DNA of 64,000 bases from Cellulomonas sp. URHE0023 (GTDB lineage Bacteria > Actinomycetota > Actinomycetes > Actinomycetales > Cellulomonadaceae). A program made the position numbers and the translations under genes. How positions within the stretch are numbered: position 1 is the stretch's first letter; each line of letters begins with the position of its first letter. The notes beneath the pieces are model-generated. The model made no database searches. It was not told the origin of the DNA and saw nothing but the letters and a program-made list of their open reading frames with translations. Shown here one piece after another: positions 17,218 through 31,186 of the stretch. The stretch spans positions 186,001-250,000 of the forward strand of contig NZ_JIAN01000007.1 in assembly GCF_000688475.1 (NCBI RefSeq), written 5' to 3'.

Positions 17218-18824
17218 TCGGCTCGGCGACCACCGAGGAACTTGTCGAAGTCCTTGGGCAGTGCCAGGTCCGCCGGGTCCACATCCACGAGCGACTTCGG
17301 CGCGGGCACACCGAACGACGATCCCGGAGCTGCTGCCGGACGGCTGGTGATCCCGCGCTCCTGCTCGGCACGCTTGGCCGGGTTGCCCGACTTGGCCTTG
17401 ACCCGACGGACCGGCGCAGCGGTGCGTCCCTTGGACTTCTTGCCGCCCATGCCCGGAAGGTTGCCCATGCTGCCCGGCATCCCCGGGGGCATGCCGCCGC
17501 CCTTGGCCATCTGCCGCATCATCTTCTGCGCACCGTCGAAGCGCTCGATCAGCTGGTTGACGTCGCTGGGCTGCGTTCCCGAACCGCGGGCGATGCGCGC
17601 GCGACGAGAGCCGTTGATGATCTTGGGTGTGCGGCGCTCGGCGGGCGTCATCGAGAAGATGATCGCCTCGATGCGGTCCACCTCGCGCTCGTCGAAGTTG
17701 TCCAGCGCCTCTCGCATCTGCCCCATGCCCGGGAGCATGCCCATCATCTTCTTGAGGGGTCCGGCCTTGCGCAGCTGCTGCATCTGGCTCAGGAAGTCCT
17801 CGAGCGTGAGGTCCTGGCCCGCGGTGAGCTTGCCGGCGAGCGCCTCGGCCTCCCCCGCGTCGAACGCCTTCTCGGCCTGCTCGATGAGCGTGAGCACGTC
17901 GCCCATGTCGAGGATGCGCGACGCCATGCGGTCGGGGTGGAACACCTCGAAGTCGGTGAGCTTCTCACCGGTGGACGCGTACAGGATCGGCCGGCCGGTG
18001 ACGCTCGCGACGGACAGCGCCGCACCACCGCGGGCGTCACCGTCGAGCTTGGACAGGACCACACCGGTGAACCCGACGCCGTCCTGGAACGCCTGCGCCG
18101 TGGTGACGGCGTCCTGACCGATCATCGCGTCGATCACGAACAGGATCTCGTCCGGGTCGAGCGCGTCGCGGATGTCGGAGGCCTGCTTCATCAGGTCGGC
18201 ATCGACGCCGAGGCGTCCGGCCGTGTCGACGATGAGGACGTCGTGCAGCTTCGACTTCGCCGTCGCCAGGCCCTCACGGGCGACCGCGACCGGGTCGGCG
18301 TCGGCGGGTAGCACGTCCTCGTGCCCCTGGTTGCCCTTGTGCGGCGCGAACACCGGGACACCCGCACGCTCACCGACCACCTGAAGCTGGGTCACCGCGT
18401 TCGGGCGCTGGAGGTCGGCTGCGACCAGGAGCGGCGTGTGGCCCTGCGACTTCAGGTGCAGCGCGAGCTTTCCGGCAAGGGTCGTCTTGCCCGCACCTTG
18501 CAGACCCGCGAGCAGGATCACGGTCGGCGGGTTCTTCGCCAGGTTGAGCGAGCGGGTCTCGCCGCCGAGGATCGCGACGAGCTCCTCGTTGACGATCTTG
18601 ACGACCTGCTGAGCCGGGTTCAGCGCTCCCGAGACCTCGGCGGACAGTGCGCGCTCGCGCACGGCGCCCGTGAAGGAGCGGACCACGGGGACTGCGACGT
18701 CGGCGTCGAGCAGGGCGCGACGGATCTCGCGCACCGTGGCGTCGATGTCCGCCTCGGACAGACGGCCCTTGGTGCGCAGGTTCTTGAAGGTCGACGTCAG
18801 TCGGTCGGACAGGGTGGCGAACAC
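17214..18824 (-). CDS. ffh: Signal recognition particle protein Ffh (SRP54)
   Basis: The 536-residue GTPase binds signal peptides and 4.5S RNA. The N domain starts VFATLSDRLTSTFKNLRTKG; the G domain has LAGLQGAGKTTLAGKLA near residue 104, AADLQRPNAVTQL and the DTAGRLGVD box; the Met-rich M domain spans about 330-440. The GTG at 18824 has GAGG about 10 nt upstream. The Gly/Met/Lys-rich C-terminal tail is longer than in E. coli. Confidence 0.97.
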   Translation of the reverse strand: MFATLSDRLTSTFKNLRTKGRLSEADIDATVREIRRALLDADVAVPVVRSFTGAVRERALSAEVSGALNPAQQVVKIVNEELVAILGGETRSLNLAKNPPTVILLAGLQGAGKTTLAGKLALHLKSQGHTPLLVAADLQRPNAVTQLQVVGERAGVPVFAPHKGNQGHEDVLPADADPVAVAREGLATAKSKLHDVLIVDTAGRLGVDADLMKQASDIRDALDPDEILFVIDAMIGQDAVTTAQAFQDGVGFTGVVLSKLDGDARGGAALSVASVTGRPILYASTGEKLTDFEVFHPDRMASRILDMGDVLTLIEQAEKAFDAGEAEALAGKLTAGQDLTLEDFLSQMQQLRKAGPLKKMMGMLPGMGQMREALDNFDEREVDRIEAIIFSMTPAERRTPKIINGSRRARIARGSGTQPSDVNQLIERFDGAQKMMRQMAKGGGMPPGMPGSMGNLPGMGGKKSKGRTAAPVRRVKAKSGNPAKRAEQERGITSRPAAAPGSSFGVPAPKSLVDVDPADLALPKDFDKFLGGRRAE

Positions 18825-18850
18825 CTGGCGATCCTCACACTTCGGGGTTC

Positions 18851-20647
18851 TTAGGGCCGTCCTAGCGTACCCGCCAGCACGCGGGCAGCCCGCGCGGTGA
18901 GGTCGTCGACGAGCGTCGCGCGCCAGGTGCTCCACGCGAGCGGTCCCGCTGCGCCGGCATCCGCCTCCGTGAGCGCACGCAGCAGGACGAGCATGTCGGG
19001 GCGGTGGTCGACCGCATCGAGCAGGCGTGCCATCGTCGCCGGGTCGTCAGGGTCCGCCGTCGTCGCCAGCTCGGAGAGGGTCAGGTGCTCCCGCACGAGA
19101 CGCGTGACGTCGGCGACCGTCCGGTCGTCGAAACCCATGCGCGCCACGATCGGGCCGGCCAGGCGGCCGCCCTCGACCGAGTGGTCCCCCGCGCCGGCCC
19201 GTTTGCCGATGTCGTGCAGCAGCGCGGCGACGAGCAACGTGTCGCCGTCCTCGACGACCCGCTTGTCGCGGCTCGCCCGCGCGACGGTCTCGATGAGGTG
19301 GCGGTCGACCGTGTGCCGGTGGATCTGCGAGCGCTGCGGCCGGTTGCGCACGCCCGCCCACTCCGGGATCCACGTGGTCACGACCCCTGCCAGGTCGAGC
19401 GCCTCCCAGATCGGTACCTGGGCCGGGCCGGAGCCGAGCAGCTGGAGCAGGTGGGTGCGCGCCGCCCTGGGCCACGGCGTCGGCAGCGGCGGCGTGGACG
19501 TGAGGCTGGCGACCGTCACGGGCGACAGGCTCAGGCCCGTCCGCGCCGCCGTCGCAGCCGCCCGCAGCGAGAGCAGCGGGTCCTCGGCCGGGCGCGCATC
19601 GACCGCCAGCACGATCTCGCCGTCGTGCTCGACCAGGTCCTCCGCGATCGAGCGGAGCCTCGGTGCGGTGCGCCGTCCACGCACCAGCCTCGCGCTCCTG
19701 GCCGGGCGCTGCAGCGCCTGCCGGGCGTTGCGCACGGTGGTGTCCAGGGCGTAGGAGATCACCCGTCCGGCCTCGGCGATGCTCGCCAGGAGGTCGTCCC
19801 GGTCATCGAACCCGACCAGGGCGGCCACCTCGTCCTGGTCCGCGAGCAGCAGACGGTTGGTGTGCCGCCGCGTGACCACCTGAACGGTGTCGCGCACGTC
19901 GAGCAGGTGCGCGTAGGCGGTGTCGACCGCACCGTGCGGTCGGTCGGTGAGCCACGTGGCGGCCAGCGCGCTGAGCACCACCGCGTCGCGGATGCCGCCG
20001 CGCGCCTCCTTGAGCTCCGGCTCGATGAGGTAGGCGACCTCACCGTGCCGGTCGGCGCGCTGACGGGTCGAGCTCAGGAGCTCGGGAAGCCTGCGCCGTG
20101 CTGCGGAGCGCCAGTCCTCCAGGAGCGCGGACTTGGCGCGAGCGATGACCACCGCGTCGCCGGCGACCGGCTGCAGGTCGAGCAGGCCCACGGCGGCCGG
20201 CAGGTCCTTGGACGCCACCTGACGGCACTGCGCGAGAGAGCGGACCGAGTGGTCGAGGTCCAGACCCGCATCCCAGATCGGGTACCAGATGCGCTGCGAG
20301 AGCGCGGCCAGCTCGTCGGGCGAGTGCCCCCGCCCCTCGTGCACGAGAAGGAGGTCGAGATCGCTCACCGGGCTGGCGTCGCCGCGCCCGATGCTGCCCA
20401 CGGCTCCCAGGGCTATACCGGCGACGTCCTCTCCTTCGGTGGCCGCGGCCCACTGCTCGCCGAGCCTGCGCACGACGAGGTCGGCGATCGCCCGGCGGCG
20501 TCCGACACCGTCAGAACCTGGTCCCGAGAGTGTCGCGGCGAGGTCGAGCCGTTCTGCGCGGAGGTCCCGCACCCCGTGCGGGGGGTGCGGGACCTCGGGC
20601 GACTCGCTCCCGGCCGCGCCCCCCGCGGGCGGCCGTTCGTGTGTCAT
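18851..20647 (-). CDS. glnD: Bifunctional PII nucleotidyltransferase/deadenylylase GlnD lacking C-terminal ACT domains
   Basis: The nucleotidyltransferase motif is intact ([20 protein letters not shown] near residue 83), as is the HD hydrolase motif ([19 protein letters not shown] near residue 488). The protein stops at residue 598, soon after the HD domain. Most GlnD proteins are 700-900 residues and end with two ACT domains that sense glutamine. The ffh start lies 26 bp after the stop, so no hidden ACT region exists in another frame nearby. The start at 20647 has a poor ribosome-binding site, and a strong hairpin lies in codons 18-29; a GTG at 20572 is an alternative start. Confidence 0.88.
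   Translation of the reverse strand: MTHERPPAGGAAGSESPEVPHPPHGVRDLRAERLDLAATLSGPGSDGVGRRRAIADLVVRRLGEQWAAATEGEDVAGIALGAVGSIGRGDASPVSDLDLLLVHEGRGHSPDELAALSQRIWYPIWDAGLDLDHSVRSLAQCRQVASKDLPAAVGLLDLQPVAGDAVVIARAKSALLEDWRSAARRRLPELLSSTRQRADRHGEVAYLIEPELKEARGGIRDAVVLSALAATWLTDRPHGAVDTAYAHLLDVRDTVQVVTRRHTNRLLLADQDEVAALVGFDDRDDLLASIAEAGRVISYALDTTVRNARQALQRPARSARLVRGRRTAPRLRSIAEDLVEHDGEIVLAVDARPAEDPLLSLRAAATAARTGLSLSPVTVASLTSTPPLPTPWPRAARTHLLQLLGSGPAQVPIWEALDLAGVVTTWIPEWAGVRNRPQRSQIHRHTVDRHLIETVARASRDKRVVEDGDTLLVAALLHDIGKRAGAGDHSVEGGRLAGPIVARMGFDDRTVADVTRLVREHLTLSELATTADPDDPATMARLLDAVDHRPDMLVLLRALTEADAGAAGPLAWSTWRATLVDDLTARAARVLAGTLGRP
20561..20596 (-). terminator. 15-bp perfect hairpin at the 5' end of glnD
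   Basis: A perfect 15-bp inverted repeat (20561-20575 with 20582-20596, arm GAGGTCCCGCACCCC) with a 6-nt loop lies 50 bp into the annotated glnD frame and about 90 bp after the PII stop. It could work as an attenuator between the PII gene and glnD. If glnD starts at GTG 20572, most of the hairpin is intergenic. Confidence 0.55.
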
Positions 20648-20683
20648 GTGCTGCAGCTGTTCGTCCTGCTGGGGGCTCGGGTG

Positions 20684-22362
<1,679 letters not shown>

Positions 22363-22420
22363 TCCGCGTCTCTCCCTCCGCCGACCTGGCGGCCGGACGG
22401 GACAACAGTCGGGGAGATCC

Positions 22421-22458
22421 GTTTCCTTCGTTCACCAGGCGCGTTACGCCCGTGTGAC
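22421..22458 (-). promoter_or_regulatory. GlnR-like box upstream of amt
   Basis: On the minus strand GTCAC, GTAAC, GGTGA and GAAAC start at exact 11-bp intervals (plus coordinates 22454-22458, 22443-22447, 22432-22436, 22421-22425). The GlnR consensus in actinobacteria is gTnAC-n6-GaAAC repeated with the same period. Elements 1 and 4 match fully, element 2 matches 4 of 5 and element 3 is poor. Confidence 0.5.
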
Positions 22459-22553
22459 AAGCGCCGATCCCGCGTAAACGTTCGATTTCGTGGTGAGCAG
22501 CCGTCCAGGTCGTCGGACGGCCCGCCTGCGCGCTCAGTCGGGCCGCAGCGTGC

Positions 22554-23738
22554 TCACCCCTCGAGCAGACCGTCCACGAACGACTCCGCATCGAACGGTG
22601 CGAGGTCGTCGGCCCCTTCGCCCAGGCCGACCAGCTTGACCGGGACGCCCAGCTCACGCTGGACCGCCACGACGATCCCGCCCTTCGCGGTCCCGTCGAG
22701 CTTGGTCAGCACGATCCCCGTGACCCCGGCGACCTCACCGAAGACACGCGCCTGGTTCAGGCCGTTCTGCCCCGTGGTCGCGTCGAGCACGAGAAGCACC
22801 TCGGACAAGGGCGCCTCACGGGTGATGACGCGCGTGATCTTGCCCAGCTCGTCCATCAGGCCGGCCTTGTTCTGCAGCCGTCCGGCCGTGTCGACGAGCA
22901 CGACGTCGACACCCTCGGTACGTCCGGTGCGGACCGCGTCGAACGCGACGGCCGCGGGGTCGGCGCCGTCCCGGTCCGAGCGCACGGTGTGGACCCCCAC
23001 ACGGGAGCCCCAGGTCTGCAGCTGGTCCGCGGCCGCAGCCCGGAAGGTGTCCGCGGCGCCAAGCACGACCGTGCGCCCCTCGGCGACGAGCACGCGCGCG
23101 AGCTTGCCGACGGTCGTCGTCTTGCCGGTCCCGTTGACTCCCACCACGAGCACCACCGCGGGCACCGTCGAACCGTCGTCGCCCGTGGTCGGTGCGGTGT
23201 TCAGCGATCGGTCCAGCGTCGGGTCCACGAGTGCGATGAGCTGCTCGCGCAGCAGCGCCCTCACCTGCGCCGGGTCCTTGAGCCCGTCGACCCGCACGCG
23301 CGTGCGCAGCGCCTCGATCAGGTCACCGCTGGGGCCCGCGCCCACGTCCGCGAGCAGGAGGGTCTCCTCCAGCTCTTCCCAGTCGTCCTCTGTCAGGTGG
23401 TCACGCGAGAGGACCGCGAGCAGGCGCGAACCGAGCGGCGACCCGGAGCGGGCCAGGCGCGAACGCAACCGGGCGAGGCGTCCCGCGACCGGCTCAGGCA
23501 CGTCCAGGACGGGCGCGAGGGCGGCCTCGTCGGGGAAGACCTCGGTGTCGACGTCGGCAGGCTCGGCGACGACCGGGTCGGCCTCAACTGCGGGTTCGGC
23601 GGGCGCCGGGGCCCGCTCGACCGGGGCCTTGTCCTCGAGGTCGGGCCGGCGTCGCCGCACCAGGGTCGTCGCGAGGACGACGAGCAGGGCGATCGGGATG
23701 CCGGCGGCGAGAAGGGGCGCGAGGCTGTCGGGGTTCAC
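22554..23738 (-). CDS. ftsY: Signal recognition particle receptor FtsY
   Basis: The 394-residue SRP receptor starts with a hydrophobic segment (AGIPIALLVVLATTLV) followed by an acidic A domain of about 70 residues. The NG domain holds VVGVNGTGKTTTVGKLA near residue 195, LGAADTFRAAAADQL, VDTAGRLQNKAGLMDEL and TKLDGTAKGG. A predicted N-terminal membrane anchor like this one is common in actinobacterial FtsY. The GTG at 23738 is the start. Confidence 0.96.
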   Translation of the reverse strand: MNPDSLAPLLAAGIPIALLVVLATTLVRRRRPDLEDKAPVERAPAPAEPAVEADPVVAEPADVDTEVFPDEAALAPVLDVPEPVAGRLARLRSRLARSGSPLGSRLLAVLSRDHLTEDDWEELEETLLLADVGAGPSGDLIEALRTRVRVDGLKDPAQVRALLREQLIALVDPTLDRSLNTAPTTGDDGSTVPAVVLVVGVNGTGKTTTVGKLARVLVAEGRTVVLGAADTFRAAAADQLQTWGSRVGVHTVRSDRDGADPAAVAFDAVRTGRTEGVDVVLVDTAGRLQNKAGLMDELGKITRVITREAPLSEVLLVLDATTGQNGLNQARVFGEVAGVTGIVLTKLDGTAKGGIVVAVQRELGVPVKLVGLGEGADDLAPFDAESFVDGLLEG

Positions 23739-23787
23739 CGGGACAGTCTGTACGGCCTCGGCGTCAGGAAGCGAGTCTGCGCAGGTG

Positions 23788-24105
23788 TCAGCGGCGGCGA
23801 CCGGCGAGCACGCCTGTCGCCCGTGCCTTCGCGTCGTGGAGCGAGGCGGTCACGTCGTCGACGTGGAGGTACGGGTCGCCGTCCTCGGCCGTCACGGTGA
23901 GGAACTCGGCGAGCGAGACGTCCACCGGCTCGGCCGTCGCCGCAGCGCTGACGTCCGCGTCGGGGTGGTCGCGGCCAGTCAGACCCGCCCGCAGCGCGCT
24001 CAGCGGCGACTCCTGCCGGTCGCGCCGGGCGCTGACCACGCTGGCAGCCAGCAGGAGCCCTCCCGCGACGAGCAGGGCGACGAAGATCGCGACGAGGATC
24101 GGCAT
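23788..24105 (-). CDS. Small membrane-anchored protein of unknown function
   Basis: A 105-residue protein that I do not recognise. It has one N-terminal membrane helix (MPILVAIFVALLVAGGLLLA), a short basic stretch and an acidic soluble tail containing VSLAEFLTVTAEDGDPYLHV. The ATG at 24105 is preferred, with GGAGA 9 nt upstream. It lies between smc and ftsY, both on the same strand, and may be co-transcribed with them. Confidence 0.65.
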   Translation of the reverse strand: MPILVAIFVALLVAGGLLLAASVVSARRDRQESPLSALRAGLTGRDHPDADVSAAATAEPVDVSLAEFLTVTAEDGDPYLHVDDVTASLHDAKARATGVLAGRRR

Positions 24106-24243
24106 GGCACCCATTCTCCGCGGGTCCCGTCGAGCGGGAAGCCGCGAACGCGCCCTCGCTCGACAACCGCACACAATCTCCACAAGCCCGAGGGCGCCTG
24201 CCCGCCGGCTCGCGTGAGTCGCGGGCAACCCCCGCCTACGGGC

Positions 24244-27200
24244 CTAGACGGCCACGTCCTCGCGCATGCGCTGGCTGATGACGGTGGTCACACCGTCGCC
24301 GCGCATGGTGACGCCGTACAGGGCGTCAGCGATCTCCATCGTGCGCTTCTGGTGCGTGACGACGATGAGCTGCGAGTCCTCCTGCAGCTCGCGGAAGATC
24401 TCGAGCAGCCGACCCAGGTTGGCGTCGTCGAGCGCCGCCTCGACCTCGTCCATGACGTAGAACGGGCTGGGTCGCGCCTTGAAGATCGCGACGAGGAGCG
24501 CCACCGCGGTCAGCGACCGCTCGCCACCCGACAGCAACGACAGCCGCTTGACCTTCTTGCCGGCAGGGCGGGCCTCGACCTCGATGCCGGTGGTCAGCAT
24601 GTTGTCGGGGTCGGTCAGGACCAGCCGGCCCTCGCCCCCGGGGAAGAGCCGCGGGAAGACCACGTCGAACGCTGCCGCCGTGTCGCGGTACGCGTCCGCG
24701 AACACCTGCTCCACGCGCTCGTCGATCTCCTTGACGATCTCGAGCAGGTCGGAGCGCGACTTCTTGAGGTCCGCAAGCTGCTCGACCAGGAACTGGTGGC
24801 GCTCCTCGAGCGCAGCGAACTCCTCGAGGGCGAGCGGGTTGACCCGTCCGAGCAGCGACAGCGCTCGCTCGGCTGCGCGCAGCCGCTTCTCCTGCTGCTC
24901 GCGGACGTACGGCACCGCTCTGGGCTCGTCGGAGTCCGGGTCCGGCGCGGGCATGACGGGGACGTCCCGGTGCGGGCCGTACTCCTCGATCAGCACCGCC
25001 GGATCCAGCCCCAGGTCGTCGACCGCGCGCGCCTGGAGCGCCTCGATCCGCAGTCGCTGCTGCGTGCGGGCCATCTCGTCGCGGTGCGCGACATCCGTGA
25101 GCTGTGCGAGCTCGGCGGCCTTGACGTCCACCTCGGCGCGCGTCGCAGACACGGCCCGGTCACGGTCGCCGCGAGCGGTCTCGGCCGCGTCGCGTTCGGA
25201 AGACGCACGGCGCAGCGACTCCTCGAGCACCGCGAGAGCACGTTGGGCCCCGTCGCGCACCGCCTCCGCGACCCCGGCCTGCCGGGCGCGCGACCGCTCG
25301 CGTTCCGCGGCACGCTCCCGGGCCACCCGCTCGGCCTGCGCGGCGCGCTCGAGCGACTCGGCCCGACCCGACAGCGCGCGTGCGCGTTCCTCGCCGGTCC
25401 GCAGGGTCAGACGCGCCTCGGTCTCGCGGGCACGCGCACCGGAGGCCAGCTCGGCCAACCGGTCGCGCTTGGCGCTGCCCTCCATGATCGCGGCCTCGCT
25501 CTCGGCGGGCTCCACCTCCGCTGCGGCGAGCCGCTGCGTCAGCTCCGCGAGCTCGGCGGTGTCCGCCTCGAGCGTGTTCGACGCGCTGTCGAGCGAGGTC
25601 TGCAGGCGAGCGGCCTCCGCGTTCGCGGCACGAGCGGTCGAGCCCAGGTGCCCGAGCTGCTCGGCGACGGCCGCGAGGGCCGCATCGGACTCGTTGAGCC
25701 GGTCGAGCGTGCTCTCGTGCGCCTCGCGTGCGGCGGCCAGCGCCTCGGTCGCGCCGGTCAGCTCGAACCGCAGCCGCTCCCCTGCAGCGGTCGCCTCGGC
25801 AGCTCCCGCCCGTGCCTGCTCCAGGGCCGACTGCAGGTGCAGCGCGCTCGGTGCAGTCGCCGAGCCACCGGAGGCGCGGTGCTGAGACAGGACGTCGCCG
25901 GCCCGGGTGGCGACGACCAGGTCGGGACGGGTCGCGACGATGGCGCGAGCGGCCGCGAGGTCGTCGACCACCACGACGTCGGCCAGCAGCGTCTCGACGG
26001 AAGCGCGCACGTGCGCCGGCGCGCGCACCAGGTCCACCGCGCGCTCGGCTCCGGCCGGGACGTCGGCAACCGGTGACGCGGCGGCCTCCGCAGGACCGCT
26101 GACCAGCAACGTCGCGCGTCCCGCGTCCTCCGTACGGAGGTAGCGGATGGCGTCGACGGCCGCGTCCACGGAGTCCACCGCGACGGCGTCGGCGAGCGCG
26201 CCCAGGGCCGCCACGATCGCTTCCTCATCCTTCGGTTCGACCGCGAGCAGCGCGGCGACCGAGCCGACAAGACCCGGCTGACCTTCCGCGGCAAGGAGCG
26301 CCCCGACGCCGTCCTTGCGCGTCAGGCTGAGCTCGAGCGTCTCCGCGCGCGACTCGAGGGCGACTCGCTCCCGGTCGGCCGCGCTGCGCTGCTCCTGCAG
26401 TGCGGCGAGTCGTTCGGTTGCCTTCTCGAGTGCGTCGACCGCCGTCTCGTGCTCGGCGTCCAGCCCTTCCTCGCCCTCCTCGACACCCGCGACCTGGGAC
26501 TCGAGGACCGCGAACTGGGTCGTCGCCTCCTGCCCGCGCAGCTCTGCCGCAGCGAGCGACTCACGCAGTCGGCCGATCTCGGCCTGGGTGGCCTCGACGC
26601 GGCTGCGGCGGGCGGCGACCTGGCCGGCGAGGCGGGCGACGCCCTCGCGGCGGTCGGCGGCTCCCCGGAGCGCGGTCGCGACCTCCTTCTCGGCCGCCGT
26701 GGCCTCGGCCTCGGCCTGCTGGCGTGCCGTGACGGCTGCCTCCAGGCCGACGCGGGCGATCTCGACCTCCGAGGCCAGCTCGGCCTCGGCGGAGCGGACG
26801 CGCTCGGCCTGGGCTGCGAGGTCGTCCGGGTCAGCGCCCCCGGAGCGTTCCGGGCCCGCACTGCCGAGCAGGCGCACCCGGTCCGCGGCGAGCGACGCGG
26901 TGCCGCGCAGACGCTCCCGCAAGGACGACAGCCGGTACCAGACCTCGCTCGCCTCACTGAGCGCGGGAGCGGCCTCGGCAGCCTCGCGCTCGAGCGTCGC
27001 GAGGCGTGCACGGACACCGGCGAGAGCCTGCTCGACCTCCTCGCGACGCACGCGCAGCGCGCTCTCGTCGGCGATCTCCTGCTCGAGCGTGGACGTGAGC
27101 TGTGCCAGGTCGTCCGCGAGCAGACGGGCACGGGCGTCGCGCAGGTCCGCCTGCACGGTCTGGGCCTTGCGTGCCACCTCGGCCTGCCGGCCGAGCGGAC

Positions 27201-27807
27201 CGAGCTGTCGGCGGATCTCCCCCGTCAGGTCGCCCAGCCGCGTCAGGTTGGCCTGCATGGCCTCGAGCTTGCGGAGCGCCTTCTCCTTGCGCTTGCGGTG
27301 CTTGAGCACGCCCGCAGCCTCTTCGATGAAGCCGCGGCGCTCCTCGGGCGTGGCCCGCAGCACCGCGTCGAGCTGTCCCTGGCCGACGATCACGTGCATC
27401 TCTCGGCCCAGACCCGAGTCGGACAGCAGGTCCTGGATGTCCAGGAGCCGGCACCCCTGGCCGTTGATCGCGTACTCCGAGCCACCGTTGCGGAAGAGCG
27501 TGCGTGAGATCGTCACCTCGGAGTACTCGATGGGCAGGGCCCCGTCGGCGTTGTCGATCGTCAGCGACACCTCGGCGCGCCCGAGCGGCGGGCGACCGGT
27601 GGTGCCGGCGAAGATGACGTCCTCCATCTTGCCGCCGCGCAGCGACTTGGCGCCCTGCTCCCCCATGACCCAGGCCAATGCGTCGACGACGTTCGACTTG
27701 CCCGAGCCGTTGGGCCCGACCACGCAGGTGACGCCCGGCTCGAAGTTCAGGGTCGTCGCCGAGGCGAACGACTTGAACCCCCGCAGGGTGAGGGTCTTGA
27801 GGTGCAC
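24244..27807 (-). CDS. smc: Chromosome segregation protein SMC
   Basis: This 1187-residue condensin ATPase organises the chromosome with ScpA and ScpB. It has Walker A GPNGSGKSNVVDALAWVMG near residue 32, two long coiled coils, a hinge around residues 500-660, the ABC signature LLSGGERSLTAVALL near residue 1095 and the Walker B VMDEVEAALDDANLG near residue 1125. The GTG at 27807 (VHLKTLTLRGFKSFAS) is the family start. Ala/Glu/Arg-rich coiled coils generate many spurious open frames on the other strand. Confidence 0.98.
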   Translation of the reverse strand: MHLKTLTLRGFKSFASATTLNFEPGVTCVVGPNGSGKSNVVDALAWVMGEQGAKSLRGGKMEDVIFAGTTGRPPLGRAEVSLTIDNADGALPIEYSEVTISRTLFRNGGSEYAINGQGCRLLDIQDLLSDSGLGREMHVIVGQGQLDAVLRATPEERRGFIEEAAGVLKHRKRKEKALRKLEAMQANLTRLGDLTGEIRRQLGPLGRQAEVARKAQTVQADLRDARARLLADDLAQLTSTLEQEIADESALRVRREEVEQALAGVRARLATLEREAAEAAPALSEASEVWYRLSSLRERLRGTASLAADRVRLLGSAGPERSGGADPDDLAAQAERVRSAEAELASEVEIARVGLEAAVTARQQAEAEATAAEKEVATALRGAADRREGVARLAGQVAARRSRVEATQAEIGRLRESLAAAELRGQEATTQFAVLESQVAGVEEGEEGLDAEHETAVDALEKATERLAALQEQRSAADRERVALESRAETLELSLTRKDGVGALLAAEGQPGLVGSVAALLAVEPKDEEAIVAALGALADAVAVDSVDAAVDAIRYLRTEDAGRATLLVSGPAEAAASPVADVPAGAERAVDLVRAPAHVRASVETLLADVVVVDDLAAARAIVATRPDLVVATRAGDVLSQHRASGGSATAPSALHLQSALEQARAGAAEATAAGERLRFELTGATEALAAAREAHESTLDRLNESDAALAAVAEQLGHLGSTARAANAEAARLQTSLDSASNTLEADTAELAELTQRLAAAEVEPAESEAAIMEGSAKRDRLAELASGARARETEARLTLRTGEERARALSGRAESLERAAQAERVARERAAERERSRARQAGVAEAVRDGAQRALAVLEESLRRASSERDAAETARGDRDRAVSATRAEVDVKAAELAQLTDVAHRDEMARTQQRLRIEALQARAVDDLGLDPAVLIEEYGPHRDVPVMPAPDPDSDEPRAVPYVREQQEKRLRAAERALSLLGRVNPLALEEFAALEERHQFLVEQLADLKKSRSDLLEIVKEIDERVEQVFADAYRDTAAAFDVVFPRLFPGGEGRLVLTDPDNMLTTGIEVEARPAGKKVKRLSLLSGGERSLTAVALLVAIFKARPSPFYVMDEVEAALDDANLGRLLEIFRELQEDSQLIVVTHQKRTMEIADALYGVTMRGDGVTTVISQRMREDVAV

Positions 27808-27859
27808 GCCCAGAGCCTAGACGGCAAGGGCTACGGGGACCCGTAGGCGCAGCAGTGGC

Positions 27860-28294
27860 TCAGAGGGTCGGGAACCAGAGTGCGACCTCACGCGCGGCGG
27901 ACTCGGGCGAGTCGGAGCCGTGCACGAGGTTCTGGATGACCTTCAGGCCCCAGTCGCGCGCCAGGTCGCCGCGGATCGTGCCGGGTGCGGCCACGGTCGG
28001 GTCGGTGGCACCGGCCAGGGAGCGGAAGCCCTCGATCGCGCGGTGACCCTCGACGACGACGGCGAGCAGCGGGCCCGAGCGCATGAACTCGACGAGCGGG
28101 GTCAGGAACGGCTTGCCCGCGTGCTCCGCATAGTGCTCGGCGAGCAGCTCCTCGGACGCCTCGCGCAGCTCGACGGCGACCAGCGTGTAGCCCTTGGCCT
28201 CGATGCGGCGCAGGATCTCGCCGGTCAGCCCGCGCCGGACACCGTCCGGCTTCACGAGGACGAGGGTGCGCTGCGTGGTGGGTGCGTCAGTCAT
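27860..28294 (-). CDS. ndk: Nucleoside diphosphate kinase
   Basis: The 144-residue enzyme equilibrates nucleoside triphosphates. It has [14 protein letters not shown] near residue 10 and the [19 protein letters not shown] segment; the phosphorylated His lies in this NLVHGSDS motif. The ATG at 28294 is chosen over a longer in-frame extension because the family starts here. It follows DUF4233 as in most actinobacteria. Confidence 0.96.
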   Translation of the reverse strand: MTDAPTTQRTLVLVKPDGVRRGLTGEILRRIEAKGYTLVAVELREASEELLAEHYAEHAGKPFLTPLVEFMRSGPLLAVVVEGHRAIEGFRSLAGATDPTVAAPGTIRGDLARDWGLKVIQNLVHGSDSPESAAREVALWFPTL

Positions 28295-28331
28295 GGCCGT
28301 CACCCTAACCGTGCCGGGCACGACGGAGGCG

Positions 28332-28733
28332 TCAGGGGCCGAGCTCGCCGGGGTGAGCGGCGTCATACTCCGCGCGCTCGCGGTCGATGCGCCCGCCGAG
28401 GCTGAGGGCCACCCACCACAGGATCACGAAGACCGCACCGACGACGAACATCATCGGCACCCAGATCCCACCCGCGAGCACGAGCACCTGGCCGACCCAG
28501 CCCGCGGCGTAGCCACCCGGCCGCGAGACGAACCCCGACATCAGGATCAGCACCACGGACAGACCGCCCCCGACCAGCCAGACCGTCCCGCTGGGAGCGA
28601 CCCGAAGGCCGTACGCCACGAGCGTCGCGAAGAACACCACGACGGCCTCGAGGACGAGGATCGTCTGCGTGAACTGTGGCTTCGCGGGGCGCTTGCGTCG
28701 TACGGCCTGACCGGCACCGGCGGTGGAGCTCAT
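28332..28733 (-). CDS. DUF4233 family membrane protein
   Basis: A 133-residue integral membrane protein with four predicted helices ([69 protein letters not shown]) and charged ends. No function is known. In most actinobacteria it lies between folC and ndk; here folC is 5 kb away because an accessory block intervenes. Confidence 0.85.
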   Translation of the reverse strand: MSSTAGAGQAVRRKRPAKPQFTQTILVLEAVVVFFATLVAYGLRVAPSGTVWLVGGGLSVVLILMSGFVSRPGGYAAGWVGQVLVLAGGIWVPMMFVVGAVFVILWWVALSLGGRIDRERAEYDAAHPGELGP

Positions 28734-28742
28734 GGTGCCAGG

Positions 28743-31149
<2,407 letters not shown>

Positions 31150-31152
<3 letters not shown>

Positions 31153-31182
31153 GGGGTGCAACATTACATGGTGTGCAACATT
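31150..31182 (-). promoter_or_regulatory. Direct repeat at the tetR start (candidate operator)
   Basis: Two 16-bp copies of CATGGNGTGCAACATT lie at 31150-31165 and 31167-31182, a period of 17 bp, overlapping the tetR start codon. They differ at one base. This AT-richer patch stands out from its surroundings. Confidence 0.4.
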
Positions 31183-31186
31183 TTTC

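Noticed and set aside
20561-20596. Transposon terminal inverted repeats in glnD
   Set aside because: The arms are only 6 nt apart and no target duplication or transposase is present; it is a hairpin.
22636-26076. Plus-strand open frame of 1146 codons opposite ftsY and smc
   Set aside because: Antisense shadow of conserved genes with Ser/Arg-rich composition.
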